Shown: in pieces, positions 34,974-43,869 of the stretch
How positions within the stretch are numbered: position 1 is the first letter of the stretch
Layout: every line of letters begins with the position of its first letter
Translations under genes and position numbers: made by a program
Assembly (NCBI RefSeq): GCF_904066215.1
Contig: NZ_LR880474.1
Location: 2,666,001 to 2,730,000 of the forward strand
DNA from: Microbacterium sp. Nx66
GTDB taxonomy: Bacteria > Actinomycetota > Actinomycetes > Actinomycetales > Microbacteriaceae
DNA length: 64,000 bases
Direction of reading: 5' to 3'
Notes under the pieces: generated by a model
What the model was told of the DNA's origin: nothing
What the model saw: the letters and a program-made list of their open reading frames with translations, nothing else
The model's database searches: none

Positions 34974-35775
34974 GGGCTCGGGCTCCCTCCATGATCCGGC
35001 GGCGGATCGCGCCGGATACCGCGTCGATCAGCATCGTCACCGTGACAACCACGATGAGCAGGACACCCACCGTCGACCACTCACGGTACTGGGTGTAGGA
35101 GGTGAGCATGTCACCGATGCCGCCGACGCCGATGAGGCCGAGGACGGCCGACGAGCGCACGTTGATCTCGAAGCGGTAGAGCCAGAACGACCAGAACGCC
35201 GGTTCCGCCTGTGGCCACACTCCCCATCGCAGCACCTGGAGAGTGCTGCCGCCGGCCGCGTGTGCCGCCTCGATGGGGCCACGGGGCACGGCTTCGACGG
35301 CCTCATAGCCCCATTTGCCGAGGGTGCCGATGCCGTTGAGTGCGAGCGCCAAGGCTCCCGTGAAGGGTGTGAGCCCTGTCACCGAGAGGATCACGATCGC
35401 GATGATGATCTCCGGGACCGCGCGGATGAGCGAGAACAGCCCGCGAAGCAGATTGCGCAGCCAGACCGGTCCGAAGCCGCGAGCGGCCAGCAGGCTCAGG
35501 GGTGTCGCGAGGAGGATGCCGAGCACCGTGCCGACCCAGGCCATCTCGATGCTCCGCCAGGTCTGCCCCAGGGCCTCGGGGAGCTTCTCCCAGTTCGGGT
35601 CGCCGAACATGAGCACGGTGTAGCGGACGATCTCCGCCGGGAGATCGGCGAGGCGCGCCCAGGAGATGTCGATCGACCAGAAGGCCAGCACGATCACGGC
35701 GGTCACGAGGCCCCATCCGACGAGGAGCCAGGGGCGCCGAGGCCGGGCGGGGACGGCGGTGAGGGGCGCGGTCAT
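34960..35775 (-). CDS. phnE: Phosphonate-type ABC transporter permease (second PhnE)
   Basis: 271 aa with about six hydrophobic segments. PhnE signature EAVEAVPRGPIEAAHAAGGS is the EAA loop. Start overlaps the preceding permease stop by four bases (ATGA). Together with the first PhnE it probably forms a heterodimeric channel, as in several PhnCDEE systems. Confidence 0.9.
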   Translation of the reverse strand: MTAPLTAVPARPRRPWLLVGWGLVTAVIVLAFWSIDISWARLADLPAEIVRYTVLMFGDPNWEKLPEALGQTWRSIEMAWVGTVLGILLATPLSLLAARGFGPVWLRNLLRGLFSLIRAVPEIIIAIVILSVTGLTPFTGALALALNGIGTLGKWGYEAVEAVPRGPIEAAHAAGGSTLQVLRWGVWPQAEPAFWSFWLYRFEINVRSSAVLGLIGVGGIGDMLTSYTQYREWSTVGVLLIVVVTVTMLIDAVSGAIRRRIMEGARARVRP

Positions 35776-36596
35776 ACGAGCCTCCGCCGAACGGCGTCGG
35801 AGACCACGTCGATCACGATCACCACGATGAGGATCTCGAGGATGATGAGCGAGAGCTGGTCGTAGCGGTAGAACGTGCGGACGGCGTCGATGAGCAGCCC
35901 CATCCCGCCCGCGCCGACGAGTCCGAGCACGGTCGATGCGCGCACGTTGAGCTCGAAGACGTAGAGGGTCTGGTTCGCGAAGGCGGGCCAGGCGTCCGGA
36001 AGGGCGAGCGTCCGGTTGATCTGCATCTGCGTCGCGCCCACGGCCCGGCCGGCCTCGAGGGGCCCGCGGTCGTTCGTGTCGATGGCCTCGGACACGAGCT
36101 TGACGATGATGCCGATGTTGAACAGGACCAGCGCCAGGATCCCGGGAAGGGCGCCGACGCCCACCATCGCCACGAGGATGGCGGCGTACAGCAGGTCGGG
36201 AACACTGCGCACGACGTTGAGGACCCCGCGCACGACCAGTCTCGCGCCCGTGTTCGGGTTCGTCGCCCGCGCCGCCCAGAAGCTCAGGGGCAAGGACACG
36301 GCGGCGCCCAGGGCGGTGGCGATGACCGCCATCTGCAAGGTCTCGATCAGCGGCGGGACCGTGCGCGGGAAGAACGACCAGTCGGGCACCAGCAGCTTCA
36401 GCACCTTGTCGGCGCCGTTCTGCCAGTTGCGCGCGATCGCGTCGAGGTCGACTCCGATGCCGACACCGGGCAGACACATCACGACCGTCACGGCGACCAC
36501 ACCCGCCAGGACAGCGGCTCCCTTCCAGGCACCGGGTGGGCGCCCGGGCACGTCGAGCGGTGCCACCGCGGTGTCCTGGTCGACGACGGGGGTCAC
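35772..36596 (-). CDS. phnE: Phosphonate-type ABC transporter permease (first PhnE)
   Basis: 274 aa permease with the loop [20 protein letters not shown] and the conserved [12 protein letters not shown] segment shared with the second PhnE. It overlaps the ATPase stop by four bases. One hydrophobic segment near the N-terminus ([18 protein letters not shown]) precedes the core. Confidence 0.9.
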   Translation of the reverse strand: MTPVVDQDTAVAPLDVPGRPPGAWKGAAVLAGVVAVTVVMCLPGVGIGVDLDAIARNWQNGADKVLKLLVPDWSFFPRTVPPLIETLQMAVIATALGAAVSLPLSFWAARATNPNTGARLVVRGVLNVVRSVPDLLYAAILVAMVGVGALPGILALVLFNIGIIVKLVSEAIDTNDRGPLEAGRAVGATQMQINRTLALPDAWPAFANQTLYVFELNVRASTVLGLVGAGGMGLLIDAVRTFYRYDQLSLIILEILIVVIVIDVVSDAVRRRLV

Positions 36597-37417
36597 GCGT
36601 CCAGCCGATCGTCCGAGGTGAGCGACCGGCCGTAGATGCCCTCGAAGTCCGCGTCCGAGGCACCGGCGGCGGGGCCGTCGTAGACGATCTCGCCCGCGCG
36701 CATGCCGATCATCCGGGCGCCGTATTCACGGGCGAGGTCGAGCAGGTGGAGGTTGACGAGCACCGTGATGCCGAGATCGCGGTTGATGCGCCGCAGGTCG
36801 TTCATCACGCCGTGCGCCGTGGGCGGGTCGAGGCTCGCCACCGGCTCGTCCGCCAGGACGACGCGAGGCTCCTGCGCCAGAGCGCGGGCGATCGCGACGC
36901 GCTGCTGCTGGCCGCCGGAGAGATCGGAGGCCCGCGCGTGCAGCTTGGGCAGGATCCCGACCCGGTCGAGCGCGTGGTACGCGCGCTGCCGGTCAACCTC
37001 AGGATAGGCACCGAGGAGTGTGCGCCACAGCGGCGTGTGGGCGAGACGCCCGACGAGCACGTTGTGCAGCACGCTGGCGCGACCGGCGAGGTTGAAGCCC
37101 TGGAAGACCATGCCGATGTCCCCCCGGAGCCGGCGCAGCGTGCGCGGGGAGGCGCCGCTGACGCGATGCCCGCCGACGTCGAGGGTGCCGGACGTGACCG
37201 GCACCAGGCCGTTGATCGTGCGGATGAGAGTCGACTTCCCCGAGCCGGAGAGCCCGACGACGGCGACCATCTCGCCCGCGGCGATCTCCAGTGAGACGCG
37301 GTTCAACCCGATCGTGCCGTTCGGATAGCGCACCGTCACATCGTCGAGACGGATGTTCCACGGCGTGGACGCCGCGGCCGGAGCCGCGGCGTCCACCGGG
37401 TGATGCGGAGCGGACAA
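36593..37417 (-). CDS. phnC: Phosphonate-type ABC transporter ATPase
   Basis: 274 aa. Walker [10 protein letters not shown], signature [15 protein letters not shown] and Walker [13 protein letters not shown] are complete. PhnC class by length, operon partners and the segment [20 protein letters not shown]. Starts one base after the binding-protein stop. Confidence 0.92.
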   Translation of the reverse strand: MSAPHHPVDAAAPAAASTPWNIRLDDVTVRYPNGTIGLNRVSLEIAAGEMVAVVGLSGSGKSTLIRTINGLVPVTSGTLDVGGHRVSGASPRTLRRLRGDIGMVFQGFNLAGRASVLHNVLVGRLAHTPLWRTLLGAYPEVDRQRAYHALDRVGILPKLHARASDLSGGQQQRVAIARALAQEPRVVLADEPVASLDPPTAHGVMNDLRRINRDLGITVLVNLHLLDLAREYGARMIGMRAGEIVYDGPAAGASDADFEGIYGRSLTSDDRLDA

Positions 37418-37418
37418 T

Positions 37419-38408
37419 TTACTGCAGCCCCAGGGCCTCGGCGGCCCGGGCGACGACGTCGAGCGACGCGGGGTCGGCCGGTGCGAGCTTGGTGATCGAG
37501 TAGATGCTCTCCAGGATCGTCGAGCCCTCCTCCGTGTTCGAGAACTCCTCGAGCGCGGTCGTGATGCGCTCCTGCAGCTCCGGGGACAGGTCGGCAGACA
37601 GAGCGACGCCGTCGTTCGGGATCTCCTCGGTCATGGCGAAGACGACGACCTTCTCCCCCACGTCCGGGGTGTCCTTCTGCACGATCGTGCGGGCGTCCCA
37701 GAAGCTGAAGCCCACCTCCGCGTCGCCGTTGTAGACGGCCAGCACGGACGCGTCGTTCGCAGTCACCGGGATCTGCTCGATGTCCGCGTCCGTGTCCAGG
37801 CCCGCCTCCTGGAGCGCGAGGATCGGGTAGATGTAACCGGCGGGGGACCCCGGGCCGAGGACGGCGACCTTCGCGCCCTCCACCTTGTCGATGCTGTCGA
37901 GACCGGCGGGTCCGGTCATGGCGTCGGCGCCGTTGCAGAAGAGCATCCCGTCACGCGCGACCGGCTCGTCCTCGCAGTACTTGTCGGGGTTGTTCGTCAT
38001 GAACTGCGCCGGGTAGGTGATGTTGCCGTTGCGCTCGGTCTGCAACACGACGGACGCGTCGTACATGTCGTTCGCCTGCCAGAGCTGCAGCGACGGCAGG
38101 AAGCCGATCTGCGCCTGCCCCGCGCCCATCGCCTCGACCGCGGCCTGGTAGTCCTTCGAGACGACACCGGTCACCTCGATCCCGAGCTCTTCCGTGAGGT
38201 AGTCGGTCAGCGGGGCGGCTGTCTCCACGAGGCCGTCCTGGTCCTGCGACGGGACGAGGGCGAGGACGAGGGAGTCCGGATCCTCGGCGGGGGCGGCGGA
38301 CGGGTCGGCCCCGGCAGTGGTGCCGGAGCACCCGGCGAGCGCGACGGTCAGCAGGGCACCGGCGGCGGCGAGACCGAGAACCGGGCGGCGGAAGGGGGAG
38401 GTACGCAT
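37419..38408 (-). CDS. phnD: PhnD-type phosphate/phosphonate substrate-binding lipoprotein
   Basis: 329 aa from ATG at 38408, six bases after AAGG; the ATG at 38414 has no room for a ribosome site. Lipobox L24-A-G-C27. The PhnD fold is seen in [41 protein letters not shown] and [19 protein letters not shown]. Ligand could be a phosphonate, phosphite or an organophosphate ester. No phosphonate-cleaving gene is nearby, and the operon instead contains a HAD phosphatase and an RpiR regulator. Confidence 0.88.
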   Translation of the reverse strand: MRTSPFRRPVLGLAAAGALLTVALAGCSGTTAGADPSAAPAEDPDSLVLALVPSQDQDGLVETAAPLTDYLTEELGIEVTGVVSKDYQAAVEAMGAGQAQIGFLPSLQLWQANDMYDASVVLQTERNGNITYPAQFMTNNPDKYCEDEPVARDGMLFCNGADAMTGPAGLDSIDKVEGAKVAVLGPGSPAGYIYPILALQEAGLDTDADIEQIPVTANDASVLAVYNGDAEVGFSFWDARTIVQKDTPDVGEKVVVFAMTEEIPNDGVALSADLSPELQERITTALEEFSNTEEGSTILESIYSITKLAPADPASLDVVARAAEALGLQ

Positions 38409-38410
38409 GA

Positions 38411-39103
38411 TCATCCTTCGGTGGTGAGGGTGTGTGAAGTGGACGGAACGGAGGAGTCGGTGGCCCGCAGCCAAGCCTCGAGCTGCGGTGCGAGAGTGGC
38501 GAAGTCGGCCGCGCGGAAGGTCGGGGTCGCTGCCGGGTCGGCGAAGCCCCCGATCAGCGCGGTGGCGTGACCGCGGGCGTGTGCGGGAGCGAGATCGTTT
38601 CGCCACATGTCGCCGATGCTCAGGATGCGGGCATCGGGCGGCAGCGCATCGAGGACCTTCTCCATCCCGGCGGGCTTGCGGGCATCGGTCACGATGCGGT
38701 CGAACAGTCCCGCGAGCCCGAGGTGCTCCAGAGCCTCCGGAAGACGCAGGGCGGGGGCGTTGGTCACCAGCACGCGCTCCGCTACGGGGCCGGCGGTCCG
38801 AAGGAACTCGACCAGGCCGCTCGGGACCGTGACCGGAGCCGCAGCCGTGGCGAGCTGGGCGCGGCTCGCCAGGTAGGCCGCGCTGAGCACGGCACCGTCG
38901 GCGCCGAAGCTGTCCGCCGCGCGGCGGACGACGTCGTACCCGTCGACGGCGTCGGGGCCCGCGACGGCGAGCGCGACGCGGACGTCGTCGACGAACCGCT
39001 CCGACGCGCCCAGCGCGGTGGCCACATGTCGGGCGTAGGCGAGGACAGGGCCGTCGCCGAGCGCGATCGTGCCGTCGAAGTCGAAGAGGAGGATGGTGGT
39101 CAC
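38411..39103 (-). CDS. HAD-superfamily hydrolase heading the PhnCDEE-type operon
   Basis: 230 aa from GTG at 39103, preceded by GGAAGGAA. HAD motif I is LFDFDGT, motif II VLVTNAPA, the lysine motif DARKPAG and motif III SIGDMWRNDLAPA. It lacks the DWAGT motif of phosphonoacetaldehyde hydrolase, so a phosphomonoesterase (phosphoglycolate-phosphatase-like) is more likely. First gene of the six-gene operon, two bases before phnD. It probably dephosphorylates the imported compound; the substrate is unknown. Confidence 0.8.
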   Translation of the reverse strand: MTTILLFDFDGTIALGDGPVLAYARHVATALGASERFVDDVRVALAVAGPDAVDGYDVVRRAADSFGADGAVLSAAYLASRAQLATAAAPVTVPSGLVEFLRTAGPVAERVLVTNAPALRLPEALEHLGLAGLFDRIVTDARKPAGMEKVLDALPPDARILSIGDMWRNDLAPAHARGHATALIGGFADPAATPTFRAADFATLAPQLEAWLRATDSSVPSTSHTLTTEG

Positions 39104-39125
39104 GGGGTTCCTTCCGTGCGGACGC

Positions 39126-39197
39126 TCCGTCCAGCATGGGCAAACGACATGGACGGAACGCCCACAGCGCATGAACGCCGCGTGAACACTCCGTCCA
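39126..39197. promoter_or_regulatory. Three TCCGTCCA half-sites in the divergent promoter region
   Basis: TCCGTCCA at 39126-39133, its inverse TGGACGGA at 39150-39157 and another TCCGTCCA at 39190-39197. The first two form an inverted pair with 16 bp between. They lie between the HAD gene start (39103) and the divergent gene at 39210, so a regulator, perhaps the RpiR protein, could bind here. Confidence 0.5.
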
Positions 39198-39209
39198 CGT
39201 CGTTCCCGT

Positions 39210-39872
39210 ATGGTGAACGCCGTGTCCGAACTCGCTGCCCTCATGCACGCCGCCGACCGCGCCGCGACCAGCACCCCGGTCGCCGCGCAGAGCGCGATCG
39301 ACGCGTTGCCCTGGCTCGATGCCTCACTCCGGGCTGATCGCGATGCGAGGCGCTTCGCCGCGTGGGGCCGGTCGACCGCCGTCGACGAGAACACCGGCAC
39401 GGGCGTCATCGCGCCCGCCCTGTTCGACGAACTCCACCGGCGCGCGGGCCTGCCGGCGACCTGGCCGGTCGGTAACGCCGGGCTCCTGCACTGCTACGGC
39501 TACCTGCTCTCGCGGGAGCCCACCCCCTACGGCCTCAAGAGCGACCGCTGGCTGACCCCGGCGCTGCCTGTCGCCTGCGGACTCCCCGAGGACGCCTTCC
39601 TCCCCTGGCTCCCCGGTCCGACGCTCCTGGCCCGAGCGACCGCCGCGGCCGCCGCCCTGTCCGCAGGCCTGCACGGATCCACGGTCGCCGTCGCCGGCCG
39701 CGAGAGTCGGGTCTCTCTGAGCGCGTCGGAGGGGCCGGCGGCCCTGGCCTACGCGGTCGCACCATCCCCGGGGCTCCCCCCGCTCCCGGTCACGCTCTTC
39801 CCCGTGACCGACGCGGCGGCGATCCTCACCGAGTTCCCCGCGCTGCCGCGACTCCGCTGGAACGCGGCGTAG
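39210..39872 (+). CDS. Hypothetical protein, divergent from the PhnCDEE-type operon
   Basis: 220 aa from ATG at 39210; GTG codons at 39213 and 39222 are alternative starts, and no clear ribosome site favours any. No known domain was recognised. Ala/Leu/Pro-rich and soluble, with conserved-looking parts WPVGNAGLLHCYGYLLSRE and PYGLKSDRWLTPALP. Its stop codon is immediately followed by the stop of the convergent riboflavin kinase gene. Normal codon use and a dense neighbourhood support a real gene. It may belong to the phosphonate-type regulon because it shares that promoter region. Confidence 0.65.
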   Translation: MVNAVSELAALMHAADRAATSTPVAAQSAIDALPWLDASLRADRDARRFAAWGRSTAVDENTGTGVIAPALFDELHRRAGLPATWPVGNAGLLHCYGYLLSREPTPYGLKSDRWLTPALPVACGLPEDAFLPWLPGPTLLARATAAAAALSAGLHGSTVAVAGRESRVSLSASEGPAALAYAVAPSPGLPPLPVTLFPVTDAAAILTEFPALPRLRWNAA

Positions 39873-40286
39873 TCAGCGCCTCGCGAACGTGCGCCGCTCC
39901 GCGGCGAGAAGCCGCCGCGAGGCCGCGACATCCGCGGCGGTCCGGGCGACGAGCTCCGCGACCCCATCGAAACGGAGCGTCGGCCGGAGCAGCGCGACGA
40001 GCTCGACCGACAGCAGCTGCCCGTAGAGGTCGCGATCGATGTCGTGGAGGTGCACCTCGAGACGCCGCGCCCGGTCGCCACAGAACGTCGGATTGACGCC
40101 GATGCTCGCCGTCGCCTCCCACCGCCGGTCGTCGCCGGGCAAAAGCGCCCACGCCGCATAGATCCCATCGTCGGGCAGCAGCCGCTCGGACAGGGCGAGA
40201 TTCGCGGTCGGGAAGCCGAGCAGCCGACCGCGACCGTCGCCGGGGACGACCAGGCCGGAGAGCACCCGGGGCGCCGGTCCGCTCAC
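39873..40286 (-). CDS. rcaA: Stand-alone riboflavin kinase of the riboflavin catabolism cluster
   Basis: 137 aa from GTG at 40286, overlapping the flavin reductase stop by four bases (GTGA). It is a lone RFK domain: GRLLGFPTANLAL (G-(F/Y)-PTAN motif, ATP/Mg), SIGVNPTFCGDRARRLEVHLHD and DLYGQLLSVEL. Bifunctional RibF proteins have an additional N-terminal FAD synthetase domain that is absent here. It phosphorylates riboflavin to FMN, supplying the cofactor of the reductase and lyase. Gene content and order match rcaA-E of Microbacterium maritypicum. Confidence 0.85.
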   Translation of the reverse strand: MSGPAPRVLSGLVVPGDGRGRLLGFPTANLALSERLLPDDGIYAAWALLPGDDRRWEATASIGVNPTFCGDRARRLEVHLHDIDRDLYGQLLSVELVALLRPTLRFDGVAELVARTAADVAASRRLLAAERRTFARR

Positions 40287-40792
40287 ACGTCTCCGGCGGG
40301 CGAGATGGCGCGGTAACGGCTCTGGTGGAACACGAGCGGCTCGACGCCGTCGAAGAGCGTCACATCCTGGATCTCGTAGAGCGCGATCTCGTGGTCGCCA
40401 CCGTCGAACGTGCTGTGCAGCCGGCACGTGAGCCAGAGCGCGGCGTCGTCGATCAGCACGGCCCCACCCTCCGAGCGATGCCACGCGTGGCCGCCGAACC
40501 GGTCGCCTTCGCGCGCGGACAGGGAGCGGCTGAGCGGCTCATGGTGCGCCGCGAGGACACTCATCCCCAGTTCGGGGACGGCGCGCAGCACGGGCCACGT
40601 CTTCGAGGTGCGCGCGGCGCTGACGGCGACGAGGGCGGGCTCCAACGAGATCGAGGTGAAGGAGTTGACCGCCATACCGACGGCGCGGTCCTCGACGTGC
40701 GCGGCCAGCGCGACCACACCGGTCGGGTAGACGGAGAAGGCGCGACGGAGAGCGCGGTCCCGCGGCAGGGCGTCGGTCACGGCAGTGGTCAT
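40283..40792 (-). CDS. rcaB: Flavin reductase of the riboflavin catabolism cluster
   Basis: 169 aa from ATG at 40792, preceded by AAAGGA. Flavin-reductase-like split barrel: AFSVYPTGVVALAA, GMAVNSFTSISLEPALVAVS and FHQSRYRAI. NAD(P)H-dependent reduction of flavin supplies FMNH2 to the two-component lyase RcaE. First gene of a two-gene unit with rcaA, behind a near-consensus promoter whose start region is covered by the palindrome at 40809. Confidence 0.87.
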   Translation of the reverse strand: MTTAVTDALPRDRALRRAFSVYPTGVVALAAHVEDRAVGMAVNSFTSISLEPALVAVSAARTSKTWPVLRAVPELGMSVLAAHHEPLSRSLSAREGDRFGGHAWHRSEGGAVLIDDAALWLTCRLHSTFDGGDHEIALYEIQDVTLFDGVEPLVFHQSRYRAISPAGDV

Positions 40793-40808
40793 CACGAAGT
40801 CCTTTCGG

Positions 40809-40824
40809 TAGTCAACTTTGACTA
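40809..40824. promoter_or_regulatory. Operator of the rcaBA unit (7-2-7 palindrome)
   Basis: TAGTCAA-CT-TTGACTA, perfect inverted repeat. It begins seven bases downstream of the -10 box on the minus strand, so it covers the transcription start of rcaBA. The identical arms occur at 46661 before the importer genes. The PadR-type gene at 40887 is the obvious candidate for the binding protein. Confidence 0.8.
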
Positions 40825-40830
40825 GTTTGG

Positions 40831-40859
40831 ATTATATGTATTTTTGACCATGCAAACAA
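40831..40859 (-). promoter_or_regulatory. Promoter of rcaBA
   Basis: On the minus strand: -35 TTGTTT (40859-40854), 17-bp spacer, -10 TATAAT (40836-40831). This is the best sigma-70 type promoter in the window and lies in an AT-rich island. Confidence 0.75.
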
Positions 40860-40886
40860 CAGGTTCCACCGCACCGAGCCGTTAGC

Positions 40887-41483
40887 ATGAAGCGCATGTC
40901 GACCACCCGCCTCGTCGTCCTCGGTGCCGTCAAGCAGTTCCAACCGGTGCACGGCTACTTCCTGCGCCGCGAGCTCATGACCTGGCACGTCGACGAGTGG
41001 GCGCACATCCAGCCCGGTTCGATCTACAACGCCCTCCGCGCGCTCGAAGTCGACGGCTACGTGGCGGAGAGCGGCACCGAGACGGAGGGCAAGCGCCCCG
41101 CGCGCACCACCTACCGCATCACCCCGGCCGGCGAGGTGGAGCTGCAGCGCATGCTGCGCGAGAACCTCTGGAACGTCGCGGCCTTCGACACCCAGGCGAT
41201 CATGACCGTGGCCTCGTTCATGTTCGTCCTCAGCCGGCAGGAGGTCATCGCCGGCCTCGAGCACCGGCTCATCAAGAGCGACGCGATCATCACGCAGAAC
41301 GGCTTCGACGTGCAGGACACCCTGCGCTCGGAGACGACCCCGGAGTACGTGCGCGAGATCTTCGACCTCTCCACCGCCCGACTCACCGCCGAGAAGGAGT
41401 GGCTCCTGACGCTGCTGGAGCGGCTGCGTGCCGGAGCGTACACATTCGCCGGCGAGACGGCGGAGACCACCCCTACGCGCTGA
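40887..41483 (+). CDS. rcaC: PadR-family transcriptional regulator of riboflavin catabolism
   Basis: 198 aa; ATG at 40887 (MKRMSTTRL) or 40896, neither with a clear ribosome site. Winged helix of the PadR type: LVVLGAVKQFQPVHGYFLRREL, QPGSIYNALRALEVDGYV, RPARTTYRITPAGEVEL. A C-terminal helical dimerisation region follows. Divergent from rcaBA across the palindrome, so it probably represses rcaBA, itself and the importer-rcaE-rcaD unit. Effector is presumably riboflavin or a product. The symbol is inferred from its place between rcaB and rcaD. Confidence 0.75.
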   Translation: MKRMSTTRLVVLGAVKQFQPVHGYFLRRELMTWHVDEWAHIQPGSIYNALRALEVDGYVAESGTETEGKRPARTTYRITPAGEVELQRMLRENLWNVAAFDTQAIMTVASFMFVLSRQEVIAGLEHRLIKSDAIITQNGFDVQDTLRSETTPEYVREIFDLSTARLTAEKEWLLTLLERLRAGAYTFAGETAETTPTR

Positions 41484-41505
41484 TACCGCCGCGCCCAGCG
41501 CGGAC

Positions 41506-42390
41506 TCAGCGCCGCGCTACCAGAGCCTCCAGAGCGGTGACGGACAGCGCCGGAGTGGTCGCCCCACGGTGACGGGCGACGATCGCCCCCGCGGCACAGG
41601 CACGGACGAGAGCGTGCTCGATGTCGTGACCCTGGGCGAGCCCCGCAGCGAGGGCGCCGCAGAAGGCATCCCCGGCTCCCGTCGTGTCGACGGCGTCGAT
41701 GCGGAAGGCCGGCACGTGCACGCCGGGGCGCCCTGGCCGATGCAGCGTCACACCGGCGGCCCCCTCCGTGAGCACGACCGCCCCGGCGCCGGCGCCGAGG
41801 AGCCGCTCGACGCCGCCGAGTTCCGCGCACTCCGTCTCGTTCACGACCAGCACGTCCACCTCCGGCAGCAGGTCGACGGCGGCGGGGTGCGCGGGGGCGG
41901 CGTTGAGGATCGTGAGGGTCCCGGAGGCATGTGCGGCGGCCAGGGCGGCGGCGACCGCGGCGAAGGGCACCTCGAGCTGAGTGAGCATCACGGCCGCCCC
42001 GACGGTCCCGGCCACGGCGTCTTCCGGAGTGAGCTCGCCGTTCGCCCCCGCCGCCACGAGGATGCTGTTGTCGCCGTCGTCGAAGGCCAGCACGTGCGCG
42101 ACCCCGGTCGGCGCGGACGCGGAGCGGCGGAGCGCGGCGTCCACTCCCGCCTCCGTCAGCGCCGCCTCCAGAACGGCGCCGGCCTCGTCCGCTCCGACGA
42201 CGCCGCAGAACGTGGTCACGGCTCCCGCGCGGGCCGCGGCGACAGCCTGGTTCAGACCCTTGCCACCGGGGAAGCGGCCTCCGGCCCGGCCGAGCAGCGT
42301 CTCACCGACGCGGGGAGGACGCGACACCTCGACCACGAGGTCGAGGTTCGCGCTCCCCACGACGGCGACGCCGGCGAGGCTGTCAGACAC
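41506..42390 (-). CDS. rcaD: Ribokinase of the riboflavin catabolism cluster
   Basis: 294 aa PfkB-family kinase. GSANLDLVVEVSRPPRVGETLLG at the N-terminus, GGKGLNQAVAAARAG (substrate loop) and DTTGAGDAFCGALAAGLA (anion hole, catalytic Asp) are ribokinase signatures. It phosphorylates ribose released from riboflavin to ribose 5-phosphate. Its start overlaps the rcaE stop by eight bases, so translation is coupled. Convergent with rcaC. Confidence 0.87.
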   Translation of the reverse strand: MSDSLAGVAVVGSANLDLVVEVSRPPRVGETLLGRAGGRFPGGKGLNQAVAAARAGAVTTFCGVVGADEAGAVLEAALTEAGVDAALRRSASAPTGVAHVLAFDDGDNSILVAAGANGELTPEDAVAGTVGAAVMLTQLEVPFAAVAAALAAAHASGTLTILNAAPAHPAAVDLLPEVDVLVVNETECAELGGVERLLGAGAGAVVLTEGAAGVTLHRPGRPGVHVPAFRIDAVDTTGAGDAFCGALAAGLAQGHDIEHALVRACAAGAIVARHRGATTPALSVTALEALVARR

Positions 42391-43762
42391 GGGCCATCGT
42401 CCGCCGGAACGACGACCCGATGTGGGAGTCGGCGAGCGCGGGCGTCGGGGTGCCCATCAGCCGTTCCCGCAGCGACTCCGGCTCGGCTGCGGGGTCGGCG
42501 ATCGCCCCGCGCTCCTTGAGGATCGGCAAGACGTGCTCGATGAAGTCGGCGGTCGAGGCCGGCGGGATCACCGGAGCGAAGAGGAAGCCGTCGAGGTCGG
42601 CGCCGTCGGCGAGCTCCATCATCCGGTCCGCCACCTGCTCCGGCGTGCCCACGATCGGGCGGGCGCCCACGCCGTGCGCGTGCCAGTCGCCCAGGACATC
42701 GCCCACCGTCTTGTCGGCGAAGCGCGCGACCTGCGTCTGCGAGAGTTCGGTGCGGAGCTCGGACATCGGCGTGCTCGGGTCGTACGACGACAGGTCGAGA
42801 CCGGTGAACCAGGCGTAGGAGGCGACGGTGACCTCGGGATTCTGCGCATCGGCGACCTCCGCGTAGGTGCGGCGGGCCTCCTCCTCGGTGCTGCCGACGA
42901 CCGCGGCGAACGCCGACATGATCTTCACCTCGTGCGCCGCACGGCCGTTCTTCACCGCCTCCTCGCGGATCGCCGAGGAATGCGTGCGGAGCTGCTCGAC
43001 CGAGCCGCTCCCGACGAAGATCGCCTCGCCGTGCTTGCCGCCGAACTCGCGACCGGCGGGCGACGCCCCGGCCTGGAACAGCACCGGCGTGCCCTGCGGC
43101 GAGCGCTGCGTGTTGCCGTAGCCGTGCGAGCGGAAGTAGGGCCCGTCGTGCGCGATGCGGTGGACTTTGGCCGGGTCGGCGAAGCGGCCGGACTTGTCGC
43201 GCTCCAGCGCCCCTTCCTCCCAGGCCTCCTCCCACAGCTTGTAGACGACCTGCATGAAGTCGTCCGCCATCAGATAGCGCTCGTCGTGTCCCACCATCGG
43301 CACGCCGAAGCCCTGCACCGCGGTGTCGGCCGTGCCGGTGGTGACGACGTTCCAGCCGATCCGGCCCCCGGACAGGATGTCGAGAGTGGCCAGGCGTCGG
43401 GCGAAGGAGTACGGCGGCTCGAGCAGGGTCGATCCGGTGGCGACCAGGCCCAGGCGGGTGGTCTCCGGGATGAGGGCGGCGAGGATGATCGCCGGGTCGA
43501 GCCGCGGCAGATCCAGGCCCTCGACGGAGCAGATCTCCGGCCGCTCACCGGCGACGTCGGCCCAGCCCCACGCGTCGGCGAGGAAGAGGAAGTCGAAGCC
43601 CGCGTTCTCGACCAGGCGCGCGGTGTCGCGCCAGTAGTCGAGCTTGTCGAAGAGGTAGCGCCGATTGTCGGGGTGGCGCCAGGTCGCGGTGCCGGAGTCG
43701 TTCGCCTGGGCGTTCTCGAAGAGTCCGAGCCGCAGGGTCTTCACGGGGTGCTGAGCGGTCAT
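42383..43762 (-). CDS. rcaE: Riboflavin lyase/hydrolase, LLM-class flavin-dependent oxygenase
   Basis: 459 aa, NtaA/SnaA/DszA-type bacterial-luciferase-like monooxygenase. Typical segments are TLRLGLFENAQANDSGTATWRHPD, RLGLVATGSTLLEPPYSFARRLATLDILSGGR, GWNVVTT and GGKHGEAIFVG. RcaE uses reduced flavin and O2 to cleave riboflavin to lumichrome and ribose. Assignment rests on gene context: riboflavin kinase, flavin reductase, regulator, ribokinase and lyase in the published A-to-E order. Without that context the family alone would allow many substrates, such as nitrilotriacetate or sulfonates. Confidence 0.83.
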   Translation of the reverse strand: MTAQHPVKTLRLGLFENAQANDSGTATWRHPDNRRYLFDKLDYWRDTARLVENAGFDFLFLADAWGWADVAGERPEICSVEGLDLPRLDPAIILAALIPETTRLGLVATGSTLLEPPYSFARRLATLDILSGGRIGWNVVTTGTADTAVQGFGVPMVGHDERYLMADDFMQVVYKLWEEAWEEGALERDKSGRFADPAKVHRIAHDGPYFRSHGYGNTQRSPQGTPVLFQAGASPAGREFGGKHGEAIFVGSGSVEQLRTHSSAIREEAVKNGRAAHEVKIMSAFAAVVGSTEEEARRTYAEVADAQNPEVTVASYAWFTGLDLSSYDPSTPMSELRTELSQTQVARFADKTVGDVLGDWHAHGVGARPIVGTPEQVADRMMELADGADLDGFLFAPVIPPASTADFIEHVLPILKERGAIADPAAEPESLRERLMGTPTPALADSHIGSSFRRTMARV

Positions 43763-43869
43763 GGCGGATGCCTTCCTGGGAGTGGGGGATGGAGTCGTTC
43801 GGAGTTTCCGGGCACGCCGGGGGAACCCGGGGGCGCGGGGTCGCGCTCCCGGGACCGGGGGTCGTGCGG

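Noticed and set aside
34119-39103. Phosphonate degradation operon
   Set aside because: No C-P lyase, phosphonatase or transaminase gene is present; only the importer class resembles phosphonate systems.
37419-39248. Fusion of HAD hydrolase and PhnD in one frame
   Set aside because: The N-terminal part of that frame is out of register with the HAD protein; the two genes are separate and nearly adjacent in different frames.
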